Source: a virus | Reading direction: 5' to 3' (one strand) | Length of the DNA: 60,345 nt | Virus record (IMG/VR): IMGVR_UViG_3300030339_000043 | Span: 1 to 60,345 of that record | In this document: positions 13,301 through 27,800 of the stretch, piece by piece | Layout: every line of letters begins with the position of its first letter | Position numbering within the stretch: the stretch's first letter is position 1 | The notes under the pieces: model-generated | Seen by the model: the letters and a program-made list of their open reading frames with translations, nothing else | What the model was told of the DNA's origin: nothing | The model's database searches: none | Translations under genes and position numbers: made by a program

Positions 13301-16015
13301 CAAGAACAATTAACTAAAGCAAATATTTCCATGGATAATGTGAAATTATTTACTCAAGATAATATTCAGGGATCAGAAGTTAATTATTTTATCTTTAAAA
13401 CTTCACAAATAAAAAGTAATCATATTTTAGGTGCATTAAGAAATCTTTACACATATATGTCAAGATCAAAATCTGCATCTATTATAATAAATGATGAGTC
13501 AATTAATAATACATTGGATTCTACTACATTGAATTTAATTTCAACAGCAGAAGATTTTCCTAATTTTATTACACCAATAAATGAGGATTTAGTTAAAGAA
13601 ACTAAATTAAAAAGAATTGAGAAACTAACAAAATTATTAGATCCAAATTTTTCATTAGTTGATGATAATTTTAAATTCAAAAAGGATGCTGTAATTGAAG
13701 AAGCTGATGAAATATCGCCTGAAGTTTCTATATCTGGTAAGCCAGATGATGAAGTAAATCATGTTGTGCCCCAACCACAAGTTGTTTTAAATAATAAATT
13801 AAAAACAAAACCAGATGATAATAAGTTTATGCTTCATACATTTTATAATGATATTAATGTTAAGTTTACTATTGTAGATGGTGATAAAGTATTATTAGAA
13901 AAGAATGATAGAACTAATTTAAATTCTGGATTATCTTTTATATTTGGCTTAGGTGAAAATCAGAAAGTAATATCAAAAGATGAGTTTGATAAATTAACTT
14001 CTTCTTTGGTAAGTTTAAAATATAGTTTCTGAAATTTGCAAGGTAAATTACCTGCTAATAATGAAATTATGAGATTAGTTACAAATACTGAAGCATATAT
14101 CCCGAATCATTATTCTACTAAGTTAGTATTAATCAATACAAAATACGATGAATTAGCTAATGCTCCTTTTGCAAAAGGTATGGTTGATAATTCTAGTAAA
14201 CATCTGAAGAATGATGATAACCATGTAAATTTATATTTAAAGGTTAATATTTCTCCAAATAATGATTATTACATACATTTAGCTACTTTTGGTGCATTAG
14301 ATACTGTTGCTGCAGTTTTTGGAAAAGATTCTAATTCAATTAAAACTTATGAAAAGTTATTAACCTCTGCAAAATCTGAGGTTGAAGTTAAATTTGAAGA
14401 TATATCTATTATCAGTCCAACAAGAATAACTACTCAAGGTGCTGATATAAATTATAATAAATTAAAAAGATTAACTTTAACAGAAATTTCGAAAATTCCT
14501 GGAATTAGTTTTTATAACAGAGGAGTATTTACTAATGAAATTCATTATGAATTATTTTCTACTAATAAAGCTAAATTTATTGAAGAAATAGAAAAATTCA
14601 ATTTTGGAGAGCCAAGAAAGGATGAAGATGTTGATGATCCATATAATCCAGGCAAGAAAATTTTAGGATTAGAATCATTATATAAAAAGTTTAGAGGAAA
14701 ACCATATGCTGCAGTTACTTTCATAGAGGATCCAAAACAAGTACAATTAATACTGTTAAAAAGTAGAAGAAGATATATAAAAGAGATTAAACAAATTGTA
14801 ATTGATGAAGTATTAATTGATAAATTAACTAATTCTAATACACAAAAACAAGCAGAAACTCTTAGAGATAGTTTGTTTTCTGGTAGTCAAGTATTAGATA
14901 AATTAATAGAAATTGCAACAGAAAATTCTGAACTATATATAAAACTTTTTAAACAAGGCAAGGTTAGTGAAGATGAATCAACTGAGTTTATAAAAGCTTA
15001 CACAGACAGCTTTAAAGATGTTATGAAAAAGGATATTATTTCTCTTATTACTAATGAAAAAGATAGTAAATTAAGATTAGTAATTGAAACACTTCTAAAA
15101 ACAGTTGAAGATTTTCAAAGTAAACATATGCCATTAGACAGAAAATTATTAAGAGATGAACTGTTAAAATTGGTTAGAAGTACTAATACACAATGGTATA
15201 GAAACTTCTGAAATATATTTGAGTTATATAGAAAATCTGCAATAATTGCTTCTAATGAAAAGTATTTACCTGAAATTAGAGGTCGTTATAAAGAGATTAA
15301 TAGTACTCTTGGAAAAATCTTTTCAGTTTGAGAAGCAAAAGAATCTGACAAAGCACAGGATGGAAGTATATTTTTTAATGTACCAATTGTCAGTGCAAAA
15401 GGTTCAACTGGTCCTGAAAAATATGAAAGAGTTGAAAGTCCATTAGTTTTTGATAATGTATATACTACAATTATGCCAGAAGGTCCAAGATTATTAATTG
15501 ATCTTTCTACAAAAAGTAGTGTTATAAAACCAGAAACTATAATTAAGAAAACTGAGGAGAAAACTGATGCATTACTTACTGAAATGCAACAAGTTGTTAA
15601 ACCTATTTTGCCAATTACAAAGGAAGTAGCAATTGCTCAAATAGGTGAAATATTAACTCCAATTCCTGGATATAATGATTTATCAGAAGTTCAGAAATTA
15701 GTTAGTATATTTAAAGACAAATTAAGTGATGTTAAAGAATCTGATAATGCAGATGATAATACTTTATTTGAAGAATTATTAAAGAAATGGAAAACTAAAG
15801 TTTTCCCAAGTATAGATGGATCTGAAAGTTTAACTTTATCAGAGTTTTTAAATCATATTAAAGACTTGAGTGTAATAAAAGTGAATGAGTTTCTAGCACC
15901 AAAACATGATGTTGGAATAGAATCTAATTTAATGAATTATGTTTTAGATAAATTACAAATTGATTTTGGAAAATATAAAAATAATGAATCACTTGAAGAT
16001 TTCTTTGAGTGTTAA
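7316..16015 (+). CDS. Giant virion-arm protein, 2,899 aa, with an embedded SF1 helicase (10 TGA=Trp)
   Basis: One frame from ATG to TAA with ten TGA-Trp codons. Residues ~255-310 are hydrophobic and Gly/Ala-rich (AAEIAPFLIPGVGTVYGG), a possible membrane-penetrating region. A long Lys/Glu/Leu/Asn-rich helical region spans ~700-1650. A superfamily 1 helicase core follows: Walker A GNAGTGKTS at 1716-1724, Walker B LLFIDE with D1833 and E1834, motif III GAGDQSQ with D1867 and Q1870, QGSEVNYFI from 2018 and MSRSK at 2048-2052, which fit motifs V and VI of UvrD/RecD-type enzymes. All core motifs look intact. The C-terminal ~850 residues have no motif I know. It directly precedes the RNA polymerase gene. 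The likely role is DNA translocation or unwinding by a protein carried in the virion, which is inference; the helicase fold is well supported. Confidence 0.85.
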
Positions 16016-16030
16016 TAAAAGAACAAATTT

Positions 16031-19000
16031 ATGGCATGTACTATAGAAAAACAACAGAAGATTATTAAGGATTTAGTTAAACGTAAAATAGAAACTGAAC
16101 AAGAAATTCTAGACATATTTAATAAACATGGGGTAACTGTATCAAATGTTATGGAAGCACAAGAAGTACTTAGTGAGCAATCACTGAGTACTTTTAATTC
16201 TATAATTACAGATTATGGAATTCAGTTAAGTGAAATTTTAGAACCTGCTGTAACTATTAATAGAATTAATAAAAACAGACCAATTAATAATATTGATTGT
16301 TTATTTAACTCTCCAATAGTTTCTGATTTATTTCATACACTTCATATTGCTGAAAAATACTTTTTAGAAAGTTCAAATGCATTAATTATGAGGGCTACTA
16401 AACTTGGTGATAAAGATAGTTCAGAATTTATTAATGATCCAGTAAAATTAAATCAAAGTTTAAAGAATCTAAAGAATAGATTGTTTGAGAGAATTGTTAG
16501 ATATTTATATACAGGAGGTAATTTAGAAAATGGGCATTTATATTTTCAAAAAGATAAATTTATTGGAAATATTTATAATAAAAAAGGTGTAATTAATTAT
16601 ACATTATATCAACCCGTTATTAGTAAGTTTCAAGATGTAATTGCTTCTGATGAAGATTTAGTAATATTACCTAGTGGTAAAGAGATTCCAAATTTACAAG
16701 GAAGTATTTCAAATGGAGCTTTAAGAACAAAATTAGATGCGTATAATGCAGCTATTATGTTAGTTAACTTTGACAATATATTATTTACAAGATACAGAAA
16801 TCAGATTAAAGTTAATTTTTCTGAATTCAATACATTTGAAGATCCAATTCAGGGTATTAAATATACTGCAACTACTAAAGGATTTGAAACTGAGTATTGG
16901 GCAGAAGATGAACATATGTCTGAAGCAGCAGAAACTTTATCAGATGACTTAACAAAGAATACTATTGCTATTATACCACATTATGATCATTGAGGAAATC
17001 CTACTGGTCAATTTCTAGAAACAAAGCATTTATATAGTTTAGCTGCAACAATGCATGTATTTGAATTAGAAAATTCAATAGAACTTTTTAATGACCCAAC
17101 GTGAAAACCTTTTAATGAGGATCCTATTAATATGTATGAATGATACATAAAAAAGGTAAGTCAAGCTAAAAAACAAGGATTTCTTGGACTTGATAATAAG
17201 AAATTTTTAATTTTCAGACCAAAATTTGATATTATTCAATCCTTAAGTATTTTTAAAAATGAAATAGCTAAAAAGGAGACCAAAACTCAACCTGTAACAG
17301 AATTATTAACACAAGTGTTAAATAACTGCTATGGGGCTTATTACAATACTTTCAATGGTAACTCCAGTCAAATGGATGTAAAAGAATTATACTCACATAA
17401 TGCAGAGAAGATAGCATTACAAGTAAGTGTGTATACTCATCTAAAAAATCTCTTAAATTCTCCAGAAACATTTATTTTTGGAAAAGATAGAGCAAAATCT
17501 TTGGAAAGAATAAAAAAATTAACTAGTACATCTTCTGACTTGGTAAAATTTATTCAAAGAACTTTAGGAATTAGTATTAAATCATTTTCGGCTGAGGAAT
17601 TAATAAAACAATGAACTACTAATAATTCTAGTGTTGAAGGTAAAATATTGGATTATTTAGATGCAATTAATAATAATGATTTATTAGGAAGAATTGCAGA
17701 GAATGAAAAAAGTGTTAATGATGATGATAGAGAAAATGTTCAGTCTGAGAGTAAGGTAATTACTGAATTAAACTCTAAAATACAGGATATTTTAGATGTA
17801 TTCTTGGATAATTATGTTTTAACTCCAATCACAGTTATTTCAACATATACTGGAGAGAAAATTCCTTCATTCAAAACACCTACGTTATTTAACAATGATA
17901 TTGTTACATTAAAAGAACGATTTGACTTTGAAAAGAAAGAAACAGGTAACATTACATATAAAAGTCTTTTAGCTAATAATTCTATTTTAAAAGGAACTGG
18001 TATAAAACTTGAATTAGTTAATAAAGGTCAAAGTAAGTCAGCATTTTCTTTTAGTGTATTAGAAAACTTTATATCGGATTTCTTTTATGGTTTTGTGAAT
18101 CCATTTACTAGACCAGAAGCAGAATCAGAAGTATTTCCAGTAATTGTTGGTAATTATTCTGATAAGAATAGTATATTATCAAAATTATTTGGATTAAATG
18201 CTTCTTATGATAATAAAAGTATTATAGGAAATAGATCTGGTCAAAATGTATTATCAGAAGAAGCTTTACAAGATTTAGTAAGAACTCAATCATTAAATTT
18301 CTTCACGGACAATCTTCATGAAATAATTAAACAATATAAGTATTTGGGATTAGAATTAAATTTAACAAGTCCTATTGCTGAGAATTTAACTAAAATTAAT
18401 GAATATCTAAAACAATTCGAGGGTAAATCTGATGCATTTTTAGAAGTAATAAGACAGGCAAGACTTAAAAATCCTGATGTAAATTTTCAACTTGAAAGAC
18501 ATTATACATTCTATGGTAAACGTATTGCAATAAATCAAAATATATGAGATTACTATAAAATATTTTCAAATAAAGGAAACTTTAATAAATTTATAAATAA
18601 ACAATTTGAAAATGCAATAACTAAGTTACAAGATGAAGGTAAGAATGAACTATTTTCTGCTGAAGAACTTGATCAATTATCTAACTCTACAAAAAGAACA
18701 AAAAATTCTGATGCAGATCCAGAGGTAATTACTAATTTATTACAAAGTTTAGGAATAAATTCAGAAAATTATAATAAGAGCTTTGTTGTAGATAACGAAG
18801 AAGAAAATGTGCATGCTTTCTATGATAGTAAGGGAAATGTTAATCCAATACTTAAAAGATGGTTATTAGCAACTAACTTATTTAAACAAGAGTATCATTA
18901 TTTAACCTTAAAAGGTGAGTATATGCATAAAACTAAAGGTATAGCATTACAAGAAGATTATGCATCTACAGATTATGATAAATTTAGTAAGAACTTTGAA

Positions 19001-22000
19001 AATGAGGCACATTGAAGAATTGCTAATATGGGTAAAAGAAACGTTGTTGCTACAGCGGTTATTGAACTACCAGTACATAATAAAGTAACTGGTGTTCCAA
19101 ATAACATTAATCATGCAACAATCAGTGATTTACAGGATGAATTATATAATATGGCTAAAACAAGTCATAAACAAGATATTCATGATGGATCATCTGTAAT
19201 TTCATATTTATATGCCAAAATGGTTGAAGAATCTTATCCAGGAAAAGGATATAAAGGTACAAAGAAACAATTTGGTACTTTCTTAACTCCTTATGGAATA
19301 ATGATTAAAAAAGATGCAGAAACCGTATTAACTAATGATAAAATTAGAAATTCAAAATATTCATCAATTGCTTTTAAAAATCTTCAAGAAAAATCTTTAG
19401 GATTACCTATTAATATAAATTTATTTGTAAAAGATGGGCTAAATCAATATTACTGAAAAGATGGAAGTTATTTCAAAATTTCTAAACTTAAAATAGAAAA
19501 TAATGTATTATCTCTAGAATTATTAAAATATAATAATATTTTACAAAAATTTGAGAGCATTGAATATAATCCTACCAAAATTAACACACTTTATGACTTA
19601 TGAACTGTTTTTGGTGGAGAATATTCTACTGATAGTAAATTTAATCTAGATGAATCATCTAATGATTTATTATTTAACATTATTACTTCATATAATGAAG
19701 AAGGTAATTATGTTTTAAAAAATAGATTAATCCATATTATGTCAAATCTTTCAGCAATTAAAGCAGGAGCTACAAATATAAATCCATCTACTCATTGAAT
19801 TGATAATACTCCATTAAACTATACAACTGTTTCTCATAAATATATGGGTCCACAGTTGGATGCAAATCACACAGCTGATGCTTCTAAAATCAAAGAAATT
19901 ACACAGTTAATTTCTACATTAGCTCAGTCTCCAATGACTTCTCAGATTGCAAATGAAGTTTATCAAAATCTTGCTCAGATTATTAAAGAAGCAGCTTCTC
20001 CATATTTAAAAACATTAGATTCACTTGATGATAAAAATTTAAATGATTTTTATTTAAATTTATCAAAAGAATTTGCAAAAGATTTAAATAATAGTCAAAC
20101 AAATGATTTATCTAAAATCATTAGTGAAAGTTTTGGAAGTGGAGATATGTTACCATTTAGTAATCAACATTTCTTTGGTAAATTTGTTCAACATATGATT
20201 GGAAGATTAAATTCTGAATTTATTACAAGGTATTATTCAGGATTAGGTGCTATTTTAAATCCATCACACAAAATCATTCAATTATTTGAAGATGCAGAAG
20301 GAAATATTTTAAAGCAAGAAGATATTATAAAAGAAGCAATGCAGGATTCAGTTGAAAGAGGAATTATAGGTAAAAATAGCGAGGAGATTGTAAAAGAATA
20401 TTTGGATAAAAAATTAAAACCAATTAAAACAATAGTTGGCAAAATTAATCCTGGAGAAATAGTTGAAATTAAAGGAATAAGACATAATTTATCTTCCCCA
20501 AAACTTTATCAGGACTTTAAAGAGATGTATTCAAATAATGAACCTTGTGAAAAAATTATAAATATTCCAAGAGATTTAAAACCTTCAGAAATAACTTTTG
20601 ATATTATAACTCCAATACAGGTTGTTGTAAATACAGAAACTACAATATCTACAGAACTTAGAAGTTATAATTTATTTGATACGGATTCTATTAAATTAAA
20701 ATTCTTATTATCTAGATATAAAGCAGGAGAGAATATTTTACCAGATAATAAAGATTTTATTATCTTACAAAATTTCTTAAAGGCATTTAATTTAACAATA
20801 GTTCCTAACAATAAAGAAGCTGTTGATAACTTTAAAGAAGCTAATCATATACTTGATAAATGGACTGAACGAAACTTAGAATTTTTAAATAGTTCTAAAC
20901 TTTTACCATTTGTTAGTGAGCATACTGATTTTAATGCATATTTTGGAACAGAAGCTGAAAATGGTGATGATTTAAAAAAGATCAATAATGATGTTTTAGA
21001 TTTCTGATTACCAAAATTAGTTGATGTTCAAAATTATGTTTTTAAACCTAATGAACTAATATTGCCAAATATATACAAAACAGTATTTGATAATGATGGA
21101 GCATCAATTGTAGAGATAAACAAATTAGGATCAAAATATTTTAGAAATAAATTAGAGAAGGAATTTAATGTAGTAGATATACATAATAGTTTAACTACTA
21201 ATAAAGGTGAGAATATCACTGTTGTTAATCCAACAAAAACCTTTGACCTGGTTTTAAATCTTAAAAGTGGACAAAATCCAGTATTTGTGAAATTTGTTAA
21301 AGAATTAACAGGTATTGTTGAGCCAGTTAACAGTTTTGATCTTGTACCAAAAGTAAAGGATGGAAAATCTTATATTGAAAAGACAAGATTATCTAATTCA
21401 GGAGAAAAATTATATAAGAAACCAGAAAATTCAGAAATTAAAATTGGACCAGATTATGATATTGTTTATATAAAAATAGGTGATCCAATTCGTATCAAAG
21501 AAACTGATACACACAGTACTGTTATATATAGAGATTTTAAAGAAACAGTTTCTGATTTTATTAACTCATTTCAAGGTGAGATTTCATCAATTATTCCTTT
21601 AATGAATAATAAGATTAATAATGTTGTTAAAAGTAATAGAGATCACACCCTTACAGAGTATGATTTAAATAGTCTATCATTTTCAATCTTTAAAAACTTT
21701 ACTGGATATAGAGAATCTCCAAAAGTATTAGATAATACCTGATTTATTAATAACAAAGAGGGAGTATTAGATACTTTATCAGAAAGAGTTTATGCTTCAT
21801 GGCAGAAATCACATCAGTTTATTGTTTCTAGAATTCCAGCACAATCTTTACAATCTGCAATGGAGATGAAGAATATTGGATATTTTAGTACAGAATCAAA
21901 TGATGCCTATGTATCAATATGACAGATTTGAATTCAAGGATCTGACTTCGATATTGATAAAGCATATATCATGGGATATGGATTTAATAAAAGTGGTCAA

Positions 22001-24889
22001 TATGATACTTGAACTAATTTATCAAATTATTCAACAGTTGAGGAGTTAAATGAATTAGAGAAATTTCCATTACCTTCATATAAAAAATACACATTTAATG
22101 ATAATGGTATTAATCTAGATCAAGATATATTAGATTTTTCAAAAATAACTAATATTCCAAGTGATATTGAAGATCTTTCAGATATTAATTTATCTTTAGA
22201 TGAAGCAAAAATTATTGGAAATATCTTAAGAAAACTTAATCAAGTAGATGTTATTGTTATTAAAAATAATATAAATCCATATGCAAACTTAGTTTTAAAT
22301 TTAGTTAATAAACATAATTCATTTAAGAAATTTATTTATTCTAAAAATGCAGTAAAAAATTCTGTTATTGCAAGAATTAGACAAGTTATTTCTGCCCCAA
22401 GTAGTCAATTTCTTTCTTCTATACCAGTAGATGTAGAATCACTTCATGATGCTGCAAAAAATGCAGGAATGGATGCAAGTTATAGAAATTTATCAAATTG
22501 AGATATGTTAAGTTTCTATAAACAACAGAAAGAGGCAGCAGTTGGTAAGGCTGATGTAGGTATTGGTGCAAATGGATTAAAAGTATTTTTAGCATTAACT
22601 AATTATTACAATAATTGATATAAACATTTAGAAACTCAACCAGAAGATTTAAGATTAAGTAATAAAGCTTTCTTGAAAACCTTTAATATTAATGGTAAAT
22701 CATATAATATCTCCTCAATTGCAGATATTAATATATCTAAAGAAATGACTAAGGAATTAGAAGATGCTTTTGGATTAACTAAATTAAATAAACAGCTGGA
22801 TGTTCTTAACAATAGAGCTGCAGTAGTTGTTTCAAATATTATATCAGGTGCAACTGATAATGCAAAGGAGTTAGTTATGGCAAAAATTAATGGAATAACT
22901 GAATTATTAGGAACCCATTTATACCTAACTTCATTAGGAATTTCAATTGATGAAGTAGTAAAATATATGAATTCTCCAATTGTTCAATATCTAATTAAAG
23001 GATTAAATACAAATTATTTTAAAGATCCAAAGAAATTATATATTAATGAATTATTAGTATCTTATGAAACAATGCTAAATAATGATAAAACAAAATTAAT
23101 TGAAGAACTTGAGAAAAAATATTCTCAAATAATTCCAAAAACTGAGAAAGAAACTATATTAATTTCAACACAATTTGATAATGAAAAGAAACAATTAGAG
23201 GCATCTATATTACAGCAATTTAAAGATCTAGAAACATTTCATGATATTTATGAAGGAGCACAAGAATTTAAGATTTTAGCAAGTATGTTAAAAGTTAATC
23301 AGAAAATTGCTGCTAATTCTATAGAATTAAATAGATTCTTAACTGGATTTGATCAAATTCTATGAAATAGAGAGGGTGCCATATTTGGACAGGATGCAAT
23401 AAAATTAAGAGATAGTTCAACTTGGGATACATCTGAACAATTTAGAATTTCATTAATTAATAGAGTCATTAGACAAAATCCACTTCTGCATGAAGGAGAA
23501 AAGGATAGAGGTTATGTTAGAGATATATTTAATTTAGCAAATAATGTAGAGATATCTTTTATTAATTCAACTGGTGTTGAAGAAACTAAAAATGTAAGTT
23601 TATTGGGAGGGCAGTTTGACTTTAGATATTATATGCATCCAAAGAATGAAAATTATAGAAAAATAACCACAAGCTATTACAATCTTATAAAAAATACAAT
23701 AAATATTTTTGATGTGATAGAAAATTCACCACATTTCAAAGCTATGATTGATGGTGTTGGTATTATTAATAATATACTTTTAATATCGTCAAAAAAGTAT
23801 AATTTTATATTTTCGCAAATGCGTGATATTATCAGAACAAATTCTCTAAATATCCAACAATATAATAAAGGAGCAATTAAAACTTGAAGAGGTAATCCTG
23901 CATTTTCTATCAACATTGATGATGTTATGATTAGAAGAATAATTAATTTATATGATAAATTAGCTGTTGCCTCTTGATTAAAAAATGGAGAAAAAGCTGA
24001 AGCATTAGTATTTAAAGTTCAGGATTGATTAAGATTAGCAGGTATAAACTCAATAACTTTATACAGAGATGATTTAGCTAAGATTTCAACTTCAGGAGCT
24101 TTACTTGTAAATCCTACAGTATTTGACCAAGGAAAAGTTGTAACAGTAAAAGTTACTGATCCTGATTATATAATTGATTTAAAAACTGATACTGGTATTG
24201 CTAATTTTAAAAGAATGGTAGAAGTATTAGGATTACAAATTTTAAAAAATGAACAAAATACAGATTTAGGTAATATATTAAGATTATCTACTGTTAAAAA
24301 TAGCTTTAATATTTCCACAACACAGGTTACTCCAACTTTTCCTATTAGCAGTTTAAATTCAACTATTAATTTGGAAAAATTTCAGATATTATTAAATCAA
24401 TTTAATGAAATTGATCAAAAGTGTGTAAAAATACCAAATGTAAGAGGAGTTAATATGCAGTGAAAAGATTTACTTTATGTTTATAATTTAATTGTAAATA
24501 ATGATTCTTATGGAGATAAGAGATTAACTCCAATGTTTGAGGATTATATAAAGAATAATAATAATATTGCAGGAGAATATATAAAATATTCAGTTGCAAT
24601 TGATAGAGGAGAAGCAAAACTACTTGATTTATTACCAATTGAAAATCCAGCAATTAGAATAGAAATCTATAGAAGTAAATTAAATACTTTATTATTTTTA
24701 ACTTTAAATGTTAGAAATAAATTAACAACTGGAGTTAATAATAATTTATCATTAGTAAATGGAGATTATGTTATTAATACTGAAATGGATATAGTAAATA
24801 ACGCAAATTTAGAGTTAACTAGAAATGTAGATAAATTAAAAAACCTAATTAACTTAAAGGGATTAATAATTAATTATAATTGTATATAA
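16031..24889 (+). CDS. Virion-type RNA polymerase of the crAss-like family, 2,952 aa (about 21 TGA=Trp)
   Basis: The catalytic loop GSDFDIDKAY is at residues 1970-1979, with metal-binding Asp at 1972, 1974 and 1976. This is the DxDxD signature of the double-psi beta-barrel polymerases of crAss-like phages, which are related to cellular RNA-dependent RNA polymerases of RNA interference. Supporting conserved strings are GPQLDANHTAD from 1273, SRIPAQSLQS just before the loop and GIGANGLKVF near 2176. The two Trp immediately before the loop (SIW-QIW-IQG) are both TGA. Crystallised and biochemically tested relatives are packaged in the virion and transcribe early genes after ejection. The gene follows the helicase-containing gene by 15 nt and its TAA overlaps the next ATG by one base. 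The N-terminal ~1,200 residues are probably structural or cargo-like, as in relatives. Confidence 0.92.
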
Positions 24890-27800
24890 TGAAGTGCTAT
24901 TTTTATGTAAAATTACCAAATGGGGGGGAACTAAGAATCCCCTCCACTGTAAACCAAATATCTTTACAGGATCAAAAATTTCTAGAATTACTCCCAACTT
25001 CTAAAGAAGAAGGTACTAGTAATTTGCTTGCCTATTTAAATTCATTACATACAGGTTTAACAGTAAATGAAATAAATAACATAATTAGAAACACTAAAGA
25101 TTCCGAGGTTATTACTAAATTAAATGAACTTATTAGTAAGAAGGTAACTAATAATTCATTACAAAATGCAATATGAAAGAATCTTAATTATGATATTGCC
25201 TTTGATTATAAAAAAATTAATGGAACTAAATATCAGAAGATTAATTTTCAGGAATTATTAAATCTTGCTTCAGAAAATAAAATTGATACTTATTTTAATA
25301 ATCTAAACATTACTGGAGTATTAAATACTACTGCTCCAATAGATGAATTAAATAAATTAGAGGATTATTTAAACAGTTTTAGTGATACAACTATAGAAGC
25401 ACAAACAGATAATGCATTATTTATTATTTTAAATAACTTTTATAAAGGACCTTTAAAACATAAGAAAATATTTATTTCAGGACAATTTGATCAAAATCAA
25501 GCTACTGTAATAAATAATGGAACAGAAGATCCAACAATAGTTTATGATAAAAATAATTATCTCTCTATGTTCTATGGAATTTTTAAACATCAGGGATCTT
25601 TAATGTCTAAAGAAAATTTATCAAATGTTTTATTAAAATATGGCATAACTAAAGAATATACTCCAGAAGAATTTTTTATTGGAAAATTTATTGGAGAAAA
25701 TGAAAATTTAGAATTTCAGAATCCAATTTTAGACAGTTTATCTCAAAATCCTAATAGAGATGCCATTTACGCTGATTTAGTAAATATAATAACTGGTTCA
25801 AAATTCCTTTTAAATACACAATTTGATTTACTTTTAAAACAAATTTTTAATTTAGGAGAAACAAATTGAGTAGATAAAAATAAAGAAGCATCAGAGGAAT
25901 ATGGTAAAATATCTGATGATTATTTAAAATCTACTTTAACTCAAAAGGGAATAAAGATTCAGAAGTATCTAGAAAAAAAGGATGATTATTATTCACCACA
26001 AGAAACTTCTAAAGATTTTACAGATTTAGAATCTATGGTTAATTTTATAAAATCCAATCTAAGTCTTGGTCAAGATTTAATATTAATTCCTAAAAAAGAG
26101 GATTATACAAGATATATTGTTCCTGTTGATGTGGATATAGAGGATGATAGAATAAAAATTAGAGGATTTTATAATAGTGAAGGAAAAATTAAAATTGCCA
26201 CAGACAGAATATATTTAGGAGAAATAAAATTTAGAAAATTAGCTAAAGGAACTAAAATACTAAATACTACTGAAGCAAATGAAATAAATTCAAATGATTC
26301 AATTGTTATAAAAGCAAATAAGGGTGAATATTTACCTAAATCATTAGTTTTATCTAGCGCAGTAAGAGGTGGTAGAGTCCAAAGTGAAACTAGAAAAGAA
26401 AAAATAAAGAATGGGGCTAAACAAACTGAGGTAAAAACTTATTGAAATACTATTAAAGATGTTTCTCCTTCTAAATTATTGCTTAATAAAGTTTATACTG
26501 GTGAAAAACAAGATGTATTATTAGAAAATCCATATGTTAATTTAGATAGAATTACAACTCTAATAACACATAAAAATGCATTTGAAGATGAATTTACTGA
26601 CCAAACATGGGAAGAAAAAGTTCAGACATTAAAAAATTATGATGCAATAGAATTAAGAAGAAATCCTCAAGTTCCTATTGATTCATCTGATTATATACTT
26701 CATATTGATGAAAAAGGTAAAAGAAGATATAATAAAGTTCTTGGAATAAGTGATGATGAAAAATCAATTTATATATTAGTAAAAAGAAATGATAAATATT
26801 ATTCTGAAGCAATTAGTAGAGATTCTGTAGTAAATGTTTATAGAAAAAAACCACAGGTTACTAGAGAAGTATTTCAAGAAATGTCAGAATTTGCAAATAG
26901 AATTGCAAAAGATCAATCTCCAGCTAAATTTTCTTATTCAAGTTTTGATAATTTTGAATTAAGTTCAGAAGGAGACTTTGTTATAATACCAAAGCAAACT
27001 AATGAAGGAGTTGAATATAATCAAATTTATCAAATACTAAATAAAGATAAAAATTTATTAGCAATGATTAATTTTGATAAAAAAACTTTAATGCCAATAA
27101 ATGAATATTTAGTAGATAATGATTTATCAAAACGAACTAATTTTATTACTACACGTGATATTAGTAGAAGTTCTGCTATTGAAAATATAGAATATAATAA
27201 TTTATTTTTACAGACTTTATATGAAGGAGAAGATAAAACTTCAATGTTATGTTTTATCCCAAGTAATTTAGATTTTCAGACAGCTTTGTTAATGCCAAGT
27301 GGACAATTAAATATAGGAACACTTGTTGCAGAAGAAATATATAATAAAAATCCAAAAGACTATGAAGGATACACTAATGTTACTGAGGATTTAATTAATG
27401 CAATTAATTTTAAACGAAATATTAACGGAACTGGATTATATGTAAAAACTTTAGAAAGAGGTTATTATCAAAGATTTAATAAAGCATTGTATAATTCTAA
27501 TTTTCAGGAAAAAACTGAACAAAAAAGAGAATTATTACAACCTGGAGCGTATATTGTATTAGCTAAGACAGTTGATGGAAATATGGTTTCTCAAAACAAA
27601 TTATATCAAATTACTTCTGCTTCAGCTGATAACATTACTATAGAATTTAATACATTTTCACACAGGGGTAAAATTCTAACAGTAATTAAAACTATTCCTA
27701 AAAATTCTAATGATATAATGTGAATTTATGCAAAGAAAGGAAATCGTAAAATTGGATCAAAATTAGAAAAATTAGATCTTAAAATTGGTGAAAATAATAA

